Source: DATAPE01 sp034667525
Lineage (GTDB): Bacteria; Actinomycetota; CADDZG01; WHSQ01
Assembly (NCBI GenBank): GCA_034667525.1
Contig: JAXDJO010000016.1
Coordinates: 1-64,000, forward strand
Reading direction: 5' to 3'
DNA length: 64,000 nucleotides
The notes under the pieces: generated by a model
Database searches by the model: none
Seen by the model: the letters and a program-made list of their open reading frames with translations, nothing else
Told to the model about the DNA's origin: nothing
Made by a program: the position numbers and the translations under genes
Part shown: one piece after another, positions 1-7,975 of the stretch
Position numbering within the stretch: the stretch's first letter is position 1
Layout of the letters: each line of letters starts with the position of its first letter

Positions 1-473
1 CGGGCGCCAGCTGCTACGACAACATCGAAGATATCGGTATCGGAGAGTCCGAGATCGCGCAGATGGTCGATGTCGGACTGGGTTATCGAGGTGGCATCTT
101 CTACGAGTTTCTCTGCCAGATCCATCACAGCTACGTCAACTTCGGCAAGCCCGGCCGCGTGGCGATCGAGAAGCACGTCCTGCAGTTCCGACGCGCCAAG
201 GAATTGGTCGACGAGAACCTTGCCGTGTGCGAGCGAGCAATAGCTCGATCGCAACCGCTGGGCCGCGGCTACCGTTACCAGCTCGTAACGGCGGAGATCC
301 ATCCCTCCCCTTATCGCTCCATTGAGCTTCTGCCACGCGTCGTAGACGGCAGGTCGGTGAGCGAAAACTCTGGTGTAGTTCGGGACGTATCCCAGGCGCG
401 CCTCATCAGCTCGATAAGCGTCTGCAACGGCACCGCTAGCTTCTTCATCCGGGATCGTCTCGAGGAATGCCAT
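1..473 (-). CDS. AhpD/carboxymuconolactone decarboxylase-like protein, 3' part cut by window edge
   Basis: The reading frame starts at ATG 473 on the minus strand and runs off the left edge (157 codons seen). A strong ribosome site (GAGGAGAAGG) ends right at the ATG. Around residues 75-90 the protein has a YCSLAH stretch, that is the CxxxH motif of the AhpD/CMD fold, preceded by a helix with R-Y-E-L-V-T-V. Family members are alkylhydroperoxidase-like or peroxidase-related enzymes; the usual CxxC is reduced here to a single Cys plus His, so the redox chemistry cannot be assigned. It lies downstream of glnR on the same strand, separated by 280 bases in which I see no gene. Confidence 0.8.
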   Translation of the reverse strand, partial: MAFLETIPDEEASGAVADAYRADEARLGYVPNYTRVFAHRPAVYDAWQKLNGAIRGGMDLRRYELVTVAAAQRLRSSYCSLAHGKVLVDQFLGASELQDVLLDRHAAGLAEVDVAVMDLAEKLVEDATSITQSDIDHLRDLGLSDTDIFDVVVAAGA

Positions 474-753
474 CCTCTTCTCCTCTCGTCATCGGAAGAA
501 CCCGCCGATTCGCAGCCCACCCACGTCTTCATTCAGGCGGGGCGTCCCGGAAAGAATCTCACCTCCGGCGAGACTTCCGTGTCACGCCTCAGTGTCCTAG
601 CCTCGGCGCCGGCGATCCATGCCTCGGCGTTTACGAGACAAGACACCCGCGTCGCACGTCACCTGGGCCAGCGGCTTGATCGCGTCGCACTGATATTGAC
701 CGGTGTTGGGACCGAAGGAAGCCTGCAGCCAGTTGTGGTTGGTGAGCTCGTCT

Positions 754-1431
754 TTAACGGGGGACCAACCTGTAACCGACGTTTCTTATCGTTTCGATGA
801 GCGCCTCGTGCTCGGCCCCTAGTTTTGCCCGTAGCCGGCGGATGTGAACGTCCACGGTCCGTGTGCCGCCGTAGTAGTCATATCCCCACACCTCCCGCAG
901 CAGCAGATCGCGATCGCATACACGTCCCGGGCGCTGCGCCATGAACTTCAGCAACTCGAATTCCTTGTACGTGAGGTCGAGCGGCCGCCCTCTCACGTAC
1001 ACCTGATAGTTCTCGGGATTCACAGTGACATCACCGACTTTCATCACCGTTGACTCCTCGCCTCTTCCGGTGCGTCGCGCCACAAGAGCGAGCCGGGCAG
1101 AGATCTCAACGGTGGAGGCATCGATCAGAAGAAAGTCATCTGCTCCCGATTCGAACCGGAAGCGCTCGGCAGTGTCCTGATTTAAGAGAACGATCAACGG
1201 CGGCAGACTGATCTGCCATGCGAGCGACAATCTGCGCGTCGCCTCCTCTGCGGCTCCGAGGTCAACGGTTGCATCGATCAGCAATACGTCTGGATGGCTC
1301 GCGATCAGATCCTCGGGGACGGTGTTCTTCAGCGGCCCGTGGAGAAGACCGTAGGGACCGAGAGGAAACGCGGGCAGCAAGTCGCGGATATCGTCACTCT
1401 GATCGGAAAGGAGCATGAGGGTCCAGACCAT
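754..1431 (-). CDS. glnR: GlnR-type OmpR-family nitrogen response regulator
   Basis: This 225-residue protein has an N-terminal receiver-like domain (about 1-115) and a C-terminal winged helix (about 125-222). The C-terminal block LTYKEFELLKFMAQRPGRV and the downstream WGYDYYGGTRTVDVH region are the hallmark of actinobacterial GlnR, the orphan regulator of glnA, ammonium transport and nitrogen assimilation. Asp53 lies in a VLLIDAT context, as in GlnR proteins that are not controlled by a cognate kinase. I chose ATG 1431, which overlaps the nadE stop codon (TGATG), because longer starts run through nadE. It is therefore translationally coupled to nadE. Two candidate GlnR boxes lie in the window (3192-3207 and 9463-9500), one on its own operon promoter. 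Confidence 0.9.
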   Translation of the reverse strand: MVWTLMLLSDQSDDIRDLLPAFPLGPYGLLHGPLKNTVPEDLIASHPDVLLIDATVDLGAAEEATRRLSLAWQISLPPLIVLLNQDTAERFRFESGADDFLLIDASTVEISARLALVARRTGRGEESTVMKVGDVTVNPENYQVYVRGRPLDLTYKEFELLKFMAQRPGRVCDRDLLLREVWGYDYYGGTRTVDVHIRRLRAKLGAEHEALIETIRNVGYRLVPR

Positions 1432-3161
1432 CAGAGATCTGACTCCTCGTACCCTTCGGCGCCAACCGAGCGAGAGGGAAACTCGAAGGGCCCTCCTTCG
1501 CGCCATCGGTTCGTGATGGGCAATCTTCGATCGCGGCCGAAAGCCTTCGAAGTCATCTTGGGTCCGGGGGGAGCTTGGCGGCGTTTGTACTCGGCGCGAT
1601 CGACCAATGCGATAACGGTCTCAACCGTTTCCCTATCGAAACCCATTCCCACTATGTCTGCGACTCCTGCATCTCTCTCTATGTATGCCTCGAGGATGGG
1701 ATCCAGGACGTCGTATGGAGGAAGCGAGTCATCGTCGCGCTGATCCAAACGCAGCTCCGCCGAGGGGGGCTTTATCAGGACAGTTTCCGGGATGACATGG
1801 CCGATCGCATTGCGATAGCGGGACAGCGCGTAGACCTCGGTCTTGAAAACGTCCTTGAGGAGAGCAAGCCCCCCCGCCATATCGCCATACAGGGTCGAAT
1901 AGCCGCAGGCCATCTCCGATTTATTGCCCGTCGCTATGACCAGGTGGCCGTACCGATTGGAAGCGGCCATCAGGAGGTTGCCTCGAACGCGTGCCTGCAG
2001 GTTCTCTTCGGCGATGCCTGCCTCGGTAGCACCGAATCCTCCTTCGAGAGCCTGTAGGTACGAGTGATAGACGTCGGCGATCGGGATCTTCAACAGGTCG
2101 ATCCCTAGATTGGAGGCAAGCTCCACTGCGTCATCCACGGAGTGGGACGAGGAGAAATCGGAAGGCATCGAAAGGCCGAGCACGTGCTCGGCACCTACCG
2201 CGTCGACGGCGATAGCCGCCGTCAGGCTCGAGTCGATCCCACCAGACAATCCGATGATCACGTCCTGGAATCCATTCTTGCGAACGTAATCACCCAGTCC
2301 CAGCATCAGGCCCTCGTAGATCTCGCGCTCCGGTGCCGGCTCGGGCTCCAGTACGAGGCTGGGCGGTCCTCCAGGGGGTGATGGCAGCGTTGCTTGGATC
2401 CTGCGGACGCTTACCCCCTTCGGGACGGACGAACCGAGAGGGACGTCGGCGAGGGCGAGTGTCTCTTCGAACTGAGCGGCGCGTGACAGCACTTCACCTT
2501 CGGGAGATATCACCAGAGAGCCACCATCGAACACCAACTCATCTTGGCCCCCGACCATGTTGACGTAAACGATGGAAGCGTCGGCTCGGCGGGCCCGTTC
2601 GCACAACATCTGTGCTCGCTGTGCGCCCTTGTTCTTATGGAACGGAGACGCGTTGATGTTTACGACCAGCTGCGCGCCGGCATCGCCTTGCGTCACCACC
2701 GGGCCCCGGGGGCTCCACGCGTCTTCACAGATGCAGACGCCGATGACGCCAGCGTTGGTTTCGATCAGCAGATGCTCTCGACCCGGCTCGAAATAGCGAT
2801 CCTCGTCGAACACGCCGTAGTTGGGGAGTAGCTGCTTGCGGTAGACGCCGATCAGGTTTCCCGAATGACAGATCGCGGCGGCGTTGAACAGGTGATCGCC
2901 CTCTCTGTCTACGAATCCCACCACCGCCAGCAGCTCGCCGGTTGACTCGGCTATCGCGGCCACCGCTTCCAGGTTTGCATCGACGAAAGAACGCTTGAGC
3001 AGCAGATCTTCGGGCGGATAGCCGGTGACTCCCAGCTCCGGGGTGGCCACCATCTGGGCCCCCGCGGACTCCGCCGACTTCAAAGTGGAGATCAGGAGGC
3101 CCGTGTTGCCCTCGATGTCTCCCACGGTCAGGTTCATCTGTGCCAGAGCGGTCCGGATCAT
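1431..3161 (-). CDS. nadE: Glutamine-dependent NAD+ synthetase
   Basis: A 576-residue two-domain enzyme makes NAD+ from deamido-NAD+, ATP and glutamine. Residues 1-265 form a nitrilase-type glutaminase with the catalytic triad Glu42 (TPELGVTGYPPEDLL), Lys109 (YRKQLLPNYGVFDE) and Cys145 (GVCICEDAW). Residues 280-576 form the synthetase, with the ATP pyrophosphatase loop SGGIDS at 306-311. ATG 3161 is chosen because the protein begins there in family style (MIRTALAQMNLTVGDIEGN). A TACGCT -10 box sits 7 bases upstream, so the mRNA is probably leaderless; longer in-frame extensions to 3398 cross the divergent glnA2 promoter. It is the first gene of a nadE-glnR operon. Linking a glutamine-consuming enzyme with the nitrogen regulator is unusual. 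Confidence 0.93.
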   Translation of the reverse strand: MIRTALAQMNLTVGDIEGNTGLLISTLKSAESAGAQMVATPELGVTGYPPEDLLLKRSFVDANLEAVAAIAESTGELLAVVGFVDREGDHLFNAAAICHSGNLIGVYRKQLLPNYGVFDEDRYFEPGREHLLIETNAGVIGVCICEDAWSPRGPVVTQGDAGAQLVVNINASPFHKNKGAQRAQMLCERARRADASIVYVNMVGGQDELVFDGGSLVISPEGEVLSRAAQFEETLALADVPLGSSVPKGVSVRRIQATLPSPPGGPPSLVLEPEPAPEREIYEGLMLGLGDYVRKNGFQDVIIGLSGGIDSSLTAAIAVDAVGAEHVLGLSMPSDFSSSHSVDDAVELASNLGIDLLKIPIADVYHSYLQALEGGFGATEAGIAEENLQARVRGNLLMAASNRYGHLVIATGNKSEMACGYSTLYGDMAGGLALLKDVFKTEVYALSRYRNAIGHVIPETVLIKPPSAELRLDQRDDDSLPPYDVLDPILEAYIERDAGVADIVGMGFDRETVETVIALVDRAEYKRRQAPPGPKMTSKAFGRDRRLPITNRWREGGPFEFPSRSVGAEGYEESDL

Positions 3162-3168
3162 GCTGCCA

Positions 3169-3174
3169 AGCGTA
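3169..3174 (-). promoter_or_regulatory. -10 box of nadE-glnR, leaderless
   Basis: TACGCT (minus strand) fits TAnnnT and lies 7 bases before the nadE ATG, so transcription should begin at or next to the start codon. The expected -35 position (about 3192-3197) coincides with the GlnR box. No ribosome site is visible. Confidence 0.6.
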
Positions 3175-3191
3175 GTTGTCCCGGGTGGTCC

Positions 3192-3207
3192 GTAACGTGC
3201 CCGAAAC
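3192..3207. promoter_or_regulatory. GlnR box between divergent nadE-glnR and glnA2
   Basis: GTAACGTGCCCGAAAC is an exact match to the actinobacterial GlnR consensus GTnAC-N6-GAAAC. It lies midway between two divergent -10 boxes (3169-3174 minus and 3218-3223 plus) and overlaps the expected -35 positions of both promoters. Binding by GlnR would let one site control glnA2 and, through nadE-glnR, the regulator itself. Prediction from consensus only. Confidence 0.75.
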
Positions 3208-3217
3208 CAACCGCGCC

Positions 3218-3223
3218 TAGGCT
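3218..3223 (+). promoter_or_regulatory. -10 box of glnA2, leaderless
   Basis: TAGGCT fits TAnnnT and ends 8 bases before the glnA2 ATG at 3232. There is no Shine-Dalgarno sequence in the short gap, which supports a leaderless transcript. Confidence 0.6.
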
Positions 3224-3231
3224 CTAAGACG

Positions 3232-4575
3232 ATGGAGAAACAACAGGAGTACGTGCTGCGGACGGTAGAGGAGCGCGGCATCCGCCTCGTGTGGCTGTGG
3301 TTCACCGACGTTCTTGGCTTCCTGAAGTCCTTCGCCGTCACTTCCGAAGAGCTCGAGCAGGCATTCGATGAGGGCATCGGCTTTGATGGGTCCGCCATCG
3401 AAGGCTTCGCCCGGGTTCAGGAATCGGACATGCTCGCCCGCCCCGACGCGGGCACGTTTCAGATCACCCCATCGTCAGGCCAGGCAGAAGGAGGCGCGGC
3501 CCGGATGTTTTGCGACATCCACAGTCCGGACGGGCGCGCCTTTTGGGGGGATCCGCGTTTCGTACTGCGCCGAAATATGGAAAAGGCCTCGGAGCGCGGC
3601 TTCAGCTTCTACGTGCATCCAGAGATGGAATTCTTCGTCTTCAAGAACTCCGAAACCGCCTCACCCATCGATGCCGGCGGCTACTTCGATCTGACTCCGG
3701 CGGATGCCACCCAGGAACTGCGTCGAGACACGATCGCGGTTCTCGAGCGGCTGGGGATCCCCGTCGAATTCTCGCATCACGAAGTGGCCCCCTCGCAACA
3801 CGAGATCGACCTTCGGCATGCCGATGCGTTGACCATGGCAGATTCGGTGATCACGTTTAGGAATGTGGTCAAGCAGCTCGCCGCCGAACGCGGGATGTAT
3901 GCGACGTTTATGCCCAAGCCCATGACCGATCTTCCTGGTTCCGGGATGCATACGCACATGTCCTTGTTCGAGGGCGATCAAAACGCGTTTTACGACTCTG
4001 CCGAGGAATACCATCTGTCGAAGGTGGCCAAAGCATTCATCGCAGGACTCCTGGTGCATGCCCGCGAGATCACCGCGGTCACCAATCAATGGGTTAACTC
4101 CTACAAGCGGCTCATCATCGGTCGTGGGTATCCGGTGGAAGAGGCTCCGGTCTATGTCTGTTGGGGCCGGCACAACAGATCTGCGTTGATCCGCGTGCCG
4201 ATGTACAAGCCGCGCAAGGATCAATCCACCCGCATCGAGTTCCGCTCGCCCGATCCCGCGTGCAATCCCTATCTGGCGTTCTCGCTCATGCTGGCGGCCG
4301 GCCTCAAGGGGATCGACGAGGGCTACGAGATCCCCGATGAGGCGACCGACAACATCTATGAGATGAGCGATACCGAGCGCCGCGCCAGGGGGATAGCGAA
4401 GCTCCCGGACGACCTCAACGACGCGTTGCGAGAGATGGAAAATTCTGAATTGGTTGCGGAAGCCCTGGGTGAGCAAGTGTTCGAGTACCTGCTTCGGAAC
4501 AAGCGCGCGGAATGGGACCAATACAAGGAATACGTCTCACCCTTTGAAACAGCTAGGTATCTGCCGATCCTGTAG
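3232..4575 (+). CDS. glnA2: Glutamine synthetase, GlnA2 type
   Basis: The 447-residue product matches the short class of type I glutamine synthetases typified by mycobacterial GlnA2: it opens with QEYVLRTVEERGIRLVWLWF and carries GIGFDGSAIEGFARVQESDM, the ATP/metal segments EFSHHEVAPSQHEIDLR and FMPKPMTDLPGSGMHTHMS, and the conserved end NKRAEWDQYKEYVSPFE. Family knowledge: GlnA2 is a secondary GS with relatives in glutamate, polyamine or peptidoglycan metabolism, so ATP-dependent glutamine formation is likely but not proven. The loop that carries the adenylylation Tyr in GlnA reads NIYEMSDTE here (Tyr376), whereas mycobacterial GlnA2 has Trp; adenylylation by the nearby GlnE is therefore possible. 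The gene has its own leaderless promoter and GlnR box. Confidence 0.93.
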   Translation: MEKQQEYVLRTVEERGIRLVWLWFTDVLGFLKSFAVTSEELEQAFDEGIGFDGSAIEGFARVQESDMLARPDAGTFQITPSSGQAEGGAARMFCDIHSPDGRAFWGDPRFVLRRNMEKASERGFSFYVHPEMEFFVFKNSETASPIDAGGYFDLTPADATQELRRDTIAVLERLGIPVEFSHHEVAPSQHEIDLRHADALTMADSVITFRNVVKQLAAERGMYATFMPKPMTDLPGSGMHTHMSLFEGDQNAFYDSAEEYHLSKVAKAFIAGLLVHAREITAVTNQWVNSYKRLIIGRGYPVEEAPVYVCWGRHNRSALIRVPMYKPRKDQSTRIEFRSPDPACNPYLAFSLMLAAGLKGIDEGYEIPDEATDNIYEMSDTERRARGIAKLPDDLNDALREMENSELVAEALGEQVFEYLLRNKRAEWDQYKEYVSPFETARYLPIL

Positions 4576-4608
4576 CTTCGATGTTGAGTTGGTTCGGCGG
4601 GTCGAGCG

Positions 4609-5145
4609 TCACTTCCTGCCGCGGTGCCACCTTGTGGCCGGCACCCGGGTGCCACCGACGAATCGCGGCCCCCAGTAGTAGGGGTCGTTGACGGAGTCGA
4701 CATGTACGCCGCTGGATGACGTCGCGGAGATGAACCTGTGGTGCCCTATGAAGATCCCGACATGACCGATGCGAAAACCGTCGGTGCTGAAGAAAACAAG
4801 ATCACCCTTCCTGAGACGGCTGCGCCTCCAGATCCGCTTGTAGCGACGGTGCCTTCCCAGACTGAACTGTTTGGCAGCGGAGTGCGGAAGATCGGCACCA
4901 TGGTCAAGGAAGGTCCAGCGCGTGAAGCCAGAGCAGTCGAATCCCTGAGGTGAGGTGCCGCCGTAGCTGAAAGGGACGCCCAACTCATGCTTGGCGCGGC
5001 GCTTGATGTGACGGCGTTCCCGGTGGAAATTGCTCGGAACGTGGGCCAATGCTGGTGTGGTGCTGGTTAAAACCAACGCCCCCAGGATTGCGGGGGCCAG
5101 GTACTTCAGAAACCGAAGACATAGCCTTCTACCCGTGATTCCCAC
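4609..5145 (-). CDS. Secreted NlpC/P60 (C40) peptidoglycan hydrolase
   Basis: The product has a signal peptide (hydrophobic run APAILGALVLTSTTPALA ending near residue 35) followed by a single NlpC/P60 domain. The catalytic Cys lies in SPQGFDCSGFTRWTF, the His in FRIGHVGIFIGHHRF, and the domain begins with VPFSYGGTSP. Such enzymes cut the D-Glu-meso-diaminopimelate bond of stem peptides outside the membrane. A start at GTG 5145 is used because it gives a sensible signal peptide; ATG 5220 or 5208 are in frame but add about 25 low-quality residues that cover a strong hairpin. It is convergent with glnA2 (33 bases apart) and divergent from glnE. Confidence 0.85.
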   Translation of the reverse strand: MGITGRRLCLRFLKYLAPAILGALVLTSTTPALAHVPSNFHRERRHIKRRAKHELGVPFSYGGTSPQGFDCSGFTRWTFLDHGADLPHSAAKQFSLGRHRRYKRIWRRSRLRKGDLVFFSTDGFRIGHVGIFIGHHRFISATSSSGVHVDSVNDPYYWGPRFVGGTRVPATRWHRGRK

Positions 5146-5174
5146 CTCCTCGTCCGATCGACCACCGACGCGAC

Positions 5175-5198
5175 GGTGCCGGGATCTCCCCCGGCACC
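5175..5198 (-). promoter_or_regulatory. Perfect 9-bp hairpin in the leader of the NlpC/P60 gene
   Basis: GGTGCCGGG and CCCGGCACC are perfect inverted arms around a 6-base loop. On the minus strand a TATGGT box lies just upstream (about 5206-5211), which would place the hairpin at the very 5' end of the mRNA, upstream of a GAGGAGG ribosome site. It could protect the transcript or regulate translation. I found no c-di-AMP riboswitch signature. Confidence 0.4.
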
Positions 5199-5304
5199 CG
5201 GGCACCATAGGCACGGACAACCGAGGCTCCTAGGTTGGAGAGCGCGAAAGAATCGTCCCAACTTTTGTGGTGCATCCACAAGGAAATAGGACCGGGTCTC
5301 TGGT

Positions 5305-7971
5305 ATGGGCACCCGCGGACGAGCCCGCTGGCGCTGGGACTGTGAGGCCGCTGTGAGCCGTCAACCGCTCGTTCGCGCCGCCAGCAGGACACTGGCTGAG
5401 CTGCTGGACAAAGATGACAAAGCCCGTATCGCGGTGGAGTGTGCCACCCCAGTTCTGGACCGCGGCGGATACCTAGAAACGTTGCACGCGGCGTACGCGG
5501 AGGAAGGCTTTTCCGAAGTCAGGACAGAGAAGCACCGCCGCCTCGCGGCGATCGCAGCAGCCGATCTAAACGGAGAGGTGTCTCTTGACGACGTTGTTGC
5601 GGCTCTGTCGGATCTTGCAGACGCGAGTCTGACCGTTGCGCTCGAATATATCGACGCTCCCAAAGGTGTGTCCATCATCGGGATGGGCAAGTTGGGTGGA
5701 TCAGAGCTGAATTACGCGTCCGACATCGATGTCATGTTCGTGACAGATGGCGATGCCATCGTTAGTGCTAAGGCAGCCGGGAGGTTGGTGCAGGAGCTGG
5801 GAAGCTCCGCGCCGGAGGGACAGGCGTATCGGATCGATACCAACCTCCGGCCGGAAGGTCGTAATGGCCCTTTGGTCCGCTCCCTGGACAGCTATCTCGA
5901 GTACTACCAACGATGGGCCAAGGCGTGGGAGTACCAGGCCCTTATCAAAGCTCGCCATGCTGCAGGCAGCGCAGATGTGGGAGTGCAATTGGTCGACGCA
6001 GTTCGTCCACTCGTTTTCCCGGAGCGGTTCGGAGGGGAACGTGTCTCGGACATTCGAAAGATGAAGGAACGTCTCGAAGATCATGCGGTGCGGTCGGCGC
6101 GCCGGTCAAAACTATCCGAGGTCGACGATGTCAAACTGGGGCCGGGCGGGATCCGGGATATCGAGTTCGCCGTTCAGCTCCTGCAGTTGGTTCACGGGGG
6201 GACTGATGAGTCCGTGAGACAGAGGGCGACGCTGCCGGCGCTTCAGGCCCTCGTCCAGGGCGGCTATATAGCCGAAGAGGATGGCGCGGCTCTTCAGGTG
6301 GCCTACCGCTGGTTGAGGACGGTCGAGCACCGTCTGCAACTGTGGCAGGAACGCCAGGTTCATCATCTCCCGAAGGACGATGCCGGCCGCGCTCGTCTAG
6401 CGCGCGGACTGGGTTTCCGGGACTCGCCGGCGGCCAGCGCGATATCTGGTTTCGAGATGGCGCACGCGGGGGTTCTCTCGGATACAAGGGCGCGCTTCGA
6501 CAAGCTCTTCTACCGGCCGATGATCGAATCGCTGGGCGGAACAGCCGCCGCGCGCCTATCCCAGGGCGCCATGAGAGACCGGCTGCGCGTTCTGGGATTC
6601 CGAGACGTCGATCGCGCCGCTAGGACTCTGCACGACCTGGTGTCGGGAACATCACGTCGAGCGAGACTCTTTCGCGTGCTGTCGCCTCCTTTCCTGCGCA
6701 GCGTCGCTTCCTCGCCATTGCCCGATGAAGGTCTGTTCTCCTTCTTGCGGCTGGGCGATGCTCTGGAGCGACGCATCGAGTTGCTCGGTGCACTCCGAGA
6801 TAATCCACCGGCTATCGCGGTGCTTGGGAAGGTGCTGGGGAGCGGGCGTCTCCTCGGGGAGATCCTTTCCCATTCTCCCGAGGAGCTTGCGGCAGTGGCC
6901 GATCCGTCCGGCCCCCCCGCACCCAAGGATCGAGAACGTCTGCAGACCGAGGCGATCGCATCGCTCGTATGGCGGGAGCCGGGCAAGAAGCTCGACGGCC
7001 TGCGCAGGTTCAAGCGCAAAGAGATGCTCAGGATCTCGATCGCCGACATCACGGGTGTGATCGACGTCGAGCGATCCGGGGAAGCGCTCACGGATCTCGC
7101 CGAGGCCTGCCTCCAGGCCGCCTTGAACGGAGCCGAAGAAGGATTTGCAATCATCGGGATGGGCAAGCTGGGCGGGCGCGAGCTCAACTACCCGTCCGAC
7201 CTCGACGTGATGTTCGTATGCGGCGATCGTGCCGACAGCTCCGAGAAGGTAGCCGTGGAGCTGTTGCATGCGATCGGTGAGGTGACGCCCGAGGGCCAGG
7301 CATTCAAGATCGATCCGAGTCTCCGTCCCGAAGGTAGGGCCGGCCCGCTGGTGCGATCGCTTCCTTCGTTCCTGGAGTACTACCGGCGGTGGGCGCAGCC
7401 GTGGGAACGGCAGGCTCTGCTCAAGGCCCGCTTCGTGGCCGGAGACCGTGAGCTTGGTGACGCGTTGGTTCGTGAGACCAGAGCGTTGGTGTTCCAAGCG
7501 CCTCCTACCGAGCCCGAGCTTCGCGAGCTACGTCACCTCAAGGCACGTATGGAACGCGAGCGCGTCACGCGCGGATCGGATCCGAAGCGCGACATGAAAA
7601 TGGGGCCAGGAGGAGCTTCCGATGTCGAATTCGCGGTTCAGCTGACGCAACTTCGACTTGGGTACGACCATCCCGAGTTGCAGGTGACAGGAACCCTCGG
7701 TGCTCTGGGAATCGCGCAGGAGAGTGGCCTGGTTCCCCCGGGGGATTGTGCCCGCCTCGCGGAGGCCTATCGCTTCGTGGCCTCCGTTCGCAACCGGTTG
7801 TTCTTTCTCAGGGGTCGTCCGGTGGACGTGCTTCCGGTGAAGCCCGAGGAACTCGAGGCTCTAGGCGTCGCCCTTGGTTACTCGGACCAACCTCGCCAGG
7901 AGCTGGAAGAGGACTATCTACGGATCACCAGAAGGGCTCGGAAGATCGCCGAGCCCTTGATCTACGGCTGA
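5305..7971 (+). CDS. glnE: Bifunctional glutamine synthetase adenylyltransferase/deadenylase
   Basis: GlnE adds AMP to, or phosphorolytically removes it from, a Tyr of glutamine synthetase. The protein shows the expected two-fold architecture: an N-terminal deadenylase half with the nucleotidyltransferase motif GMGKLGGSELNYASDIDVMF near residues 127-147, and a C-terminal adenylylating half with GMGKLGGRELNYPSDLDVMF near 618-638, each followed by the F(K/R)ID-LRPEGR and PGG-DIEFA/DVEFA blocks. At 888 residues (872 if GTG 5353 is the true start) it is shorter than the common 950-1000, mainly at the N-terminus. It converges with its substrate gene glnA with only 4 bases between stop codons. No PII (glnB) or GlnD gene is in the window. 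Confidence 0.93.
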   Translation: MGTRGRARWRWDCEAAVSRQPLVRAASRTLAELLDKDDKARIAVECATPVLDRGGYLETLHAAYAEEGFSEVRTEKHRRLAAIAAADLNGEVSLDDVVAALSDLADASLTVALEYIDAPKGVSIIGMGKLGGSELNYASDIDVMFVTDGDAIVSAKAAGRLVQELGSSAPEGQAYRIDTNLRPEGRNGPLVRSLDSYLEYYQRWAKAWEYQALIKARHAAGSADVGVQLVDAVRPLVFPERFGGERVSDIRKMKERLEDHAVRSARRSKLSEVDDVKLGPGGIRDIEFAVQLLQLVHGGTDESVRQRATLPALQALVQGGYIAEEDGAALQVAYRWLRTVEHRLQLWQERQVHHLPKDDAGRARLARGLGFRDSPAASAISGFEMAHAGVLSDTRARFDKLFYRPMIESLGGTAAARLSQGAMRDRLRVLGFRDVDRAARTLHDLVSGTSRRARLFRVLSPPFLRSVASSPLPDEGLFSFLRLGDALERRIELLGALRDNPPAIAVLGKVLGSGRLLGEILSHSPEELAAVADPSGPPAPKDRERLQTEAIASLVWREPGKKLDGLRRFKRKEMLRISIADITGVIDVERSGEALTDLAEACLQAALNGAEEGFAIIGMGKLGGRELNYPSDLDVMFVCGDRADSSEKVAVELLHAIGEVTPEGQAFKIDPSLRPEGRAGPLVRSLPSFLEYYRRWAQPWERQALLKARFVAGDRELGDALVRETRALVFQAPPTEPELRELRHLKARMERERVTRGSDPKRDMKMGPGGASDVEFAVQLTQLRLGYDHPELQVTGTLGALGIAQESGLVPPGDCARLAEAYRFVASVRNRLFFLRGRPVDVLPVKPEELEALGVALGYSDQPRQELEEDYLRITRRARKIAEPLIYG

Positions 7972-7975
7972 CGGT

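Noticed and set aside
63..800. A 245-codon plus-strand open frame at the left edge
   Set aside because: It is the shadow of the minus-strand CMD-like gene and the end of glnR, both of which show family motifs; its translation has none.
1142..1158. tRNA T-arm-like GGTTCGAATC on the minus strand
   Set aside because: It encodes part of the GlnR receiver domain (FRFESGAD) and has no cloverleaf around it.
3162..3398. N-terminal extension of nadE to 3398
   Set aside because: It runs through the divergent promoters and the first codons of glnA2 and adds no conserved residues.
5145..5300. c-di-AMP (ydaO) riboswitch in front of the NlpC/P60 gene
   Set aside because: The expected conserved segments (for example GGGGTGAAT and the pseudoknot pieces) are absent; only a simple hairpin is present.
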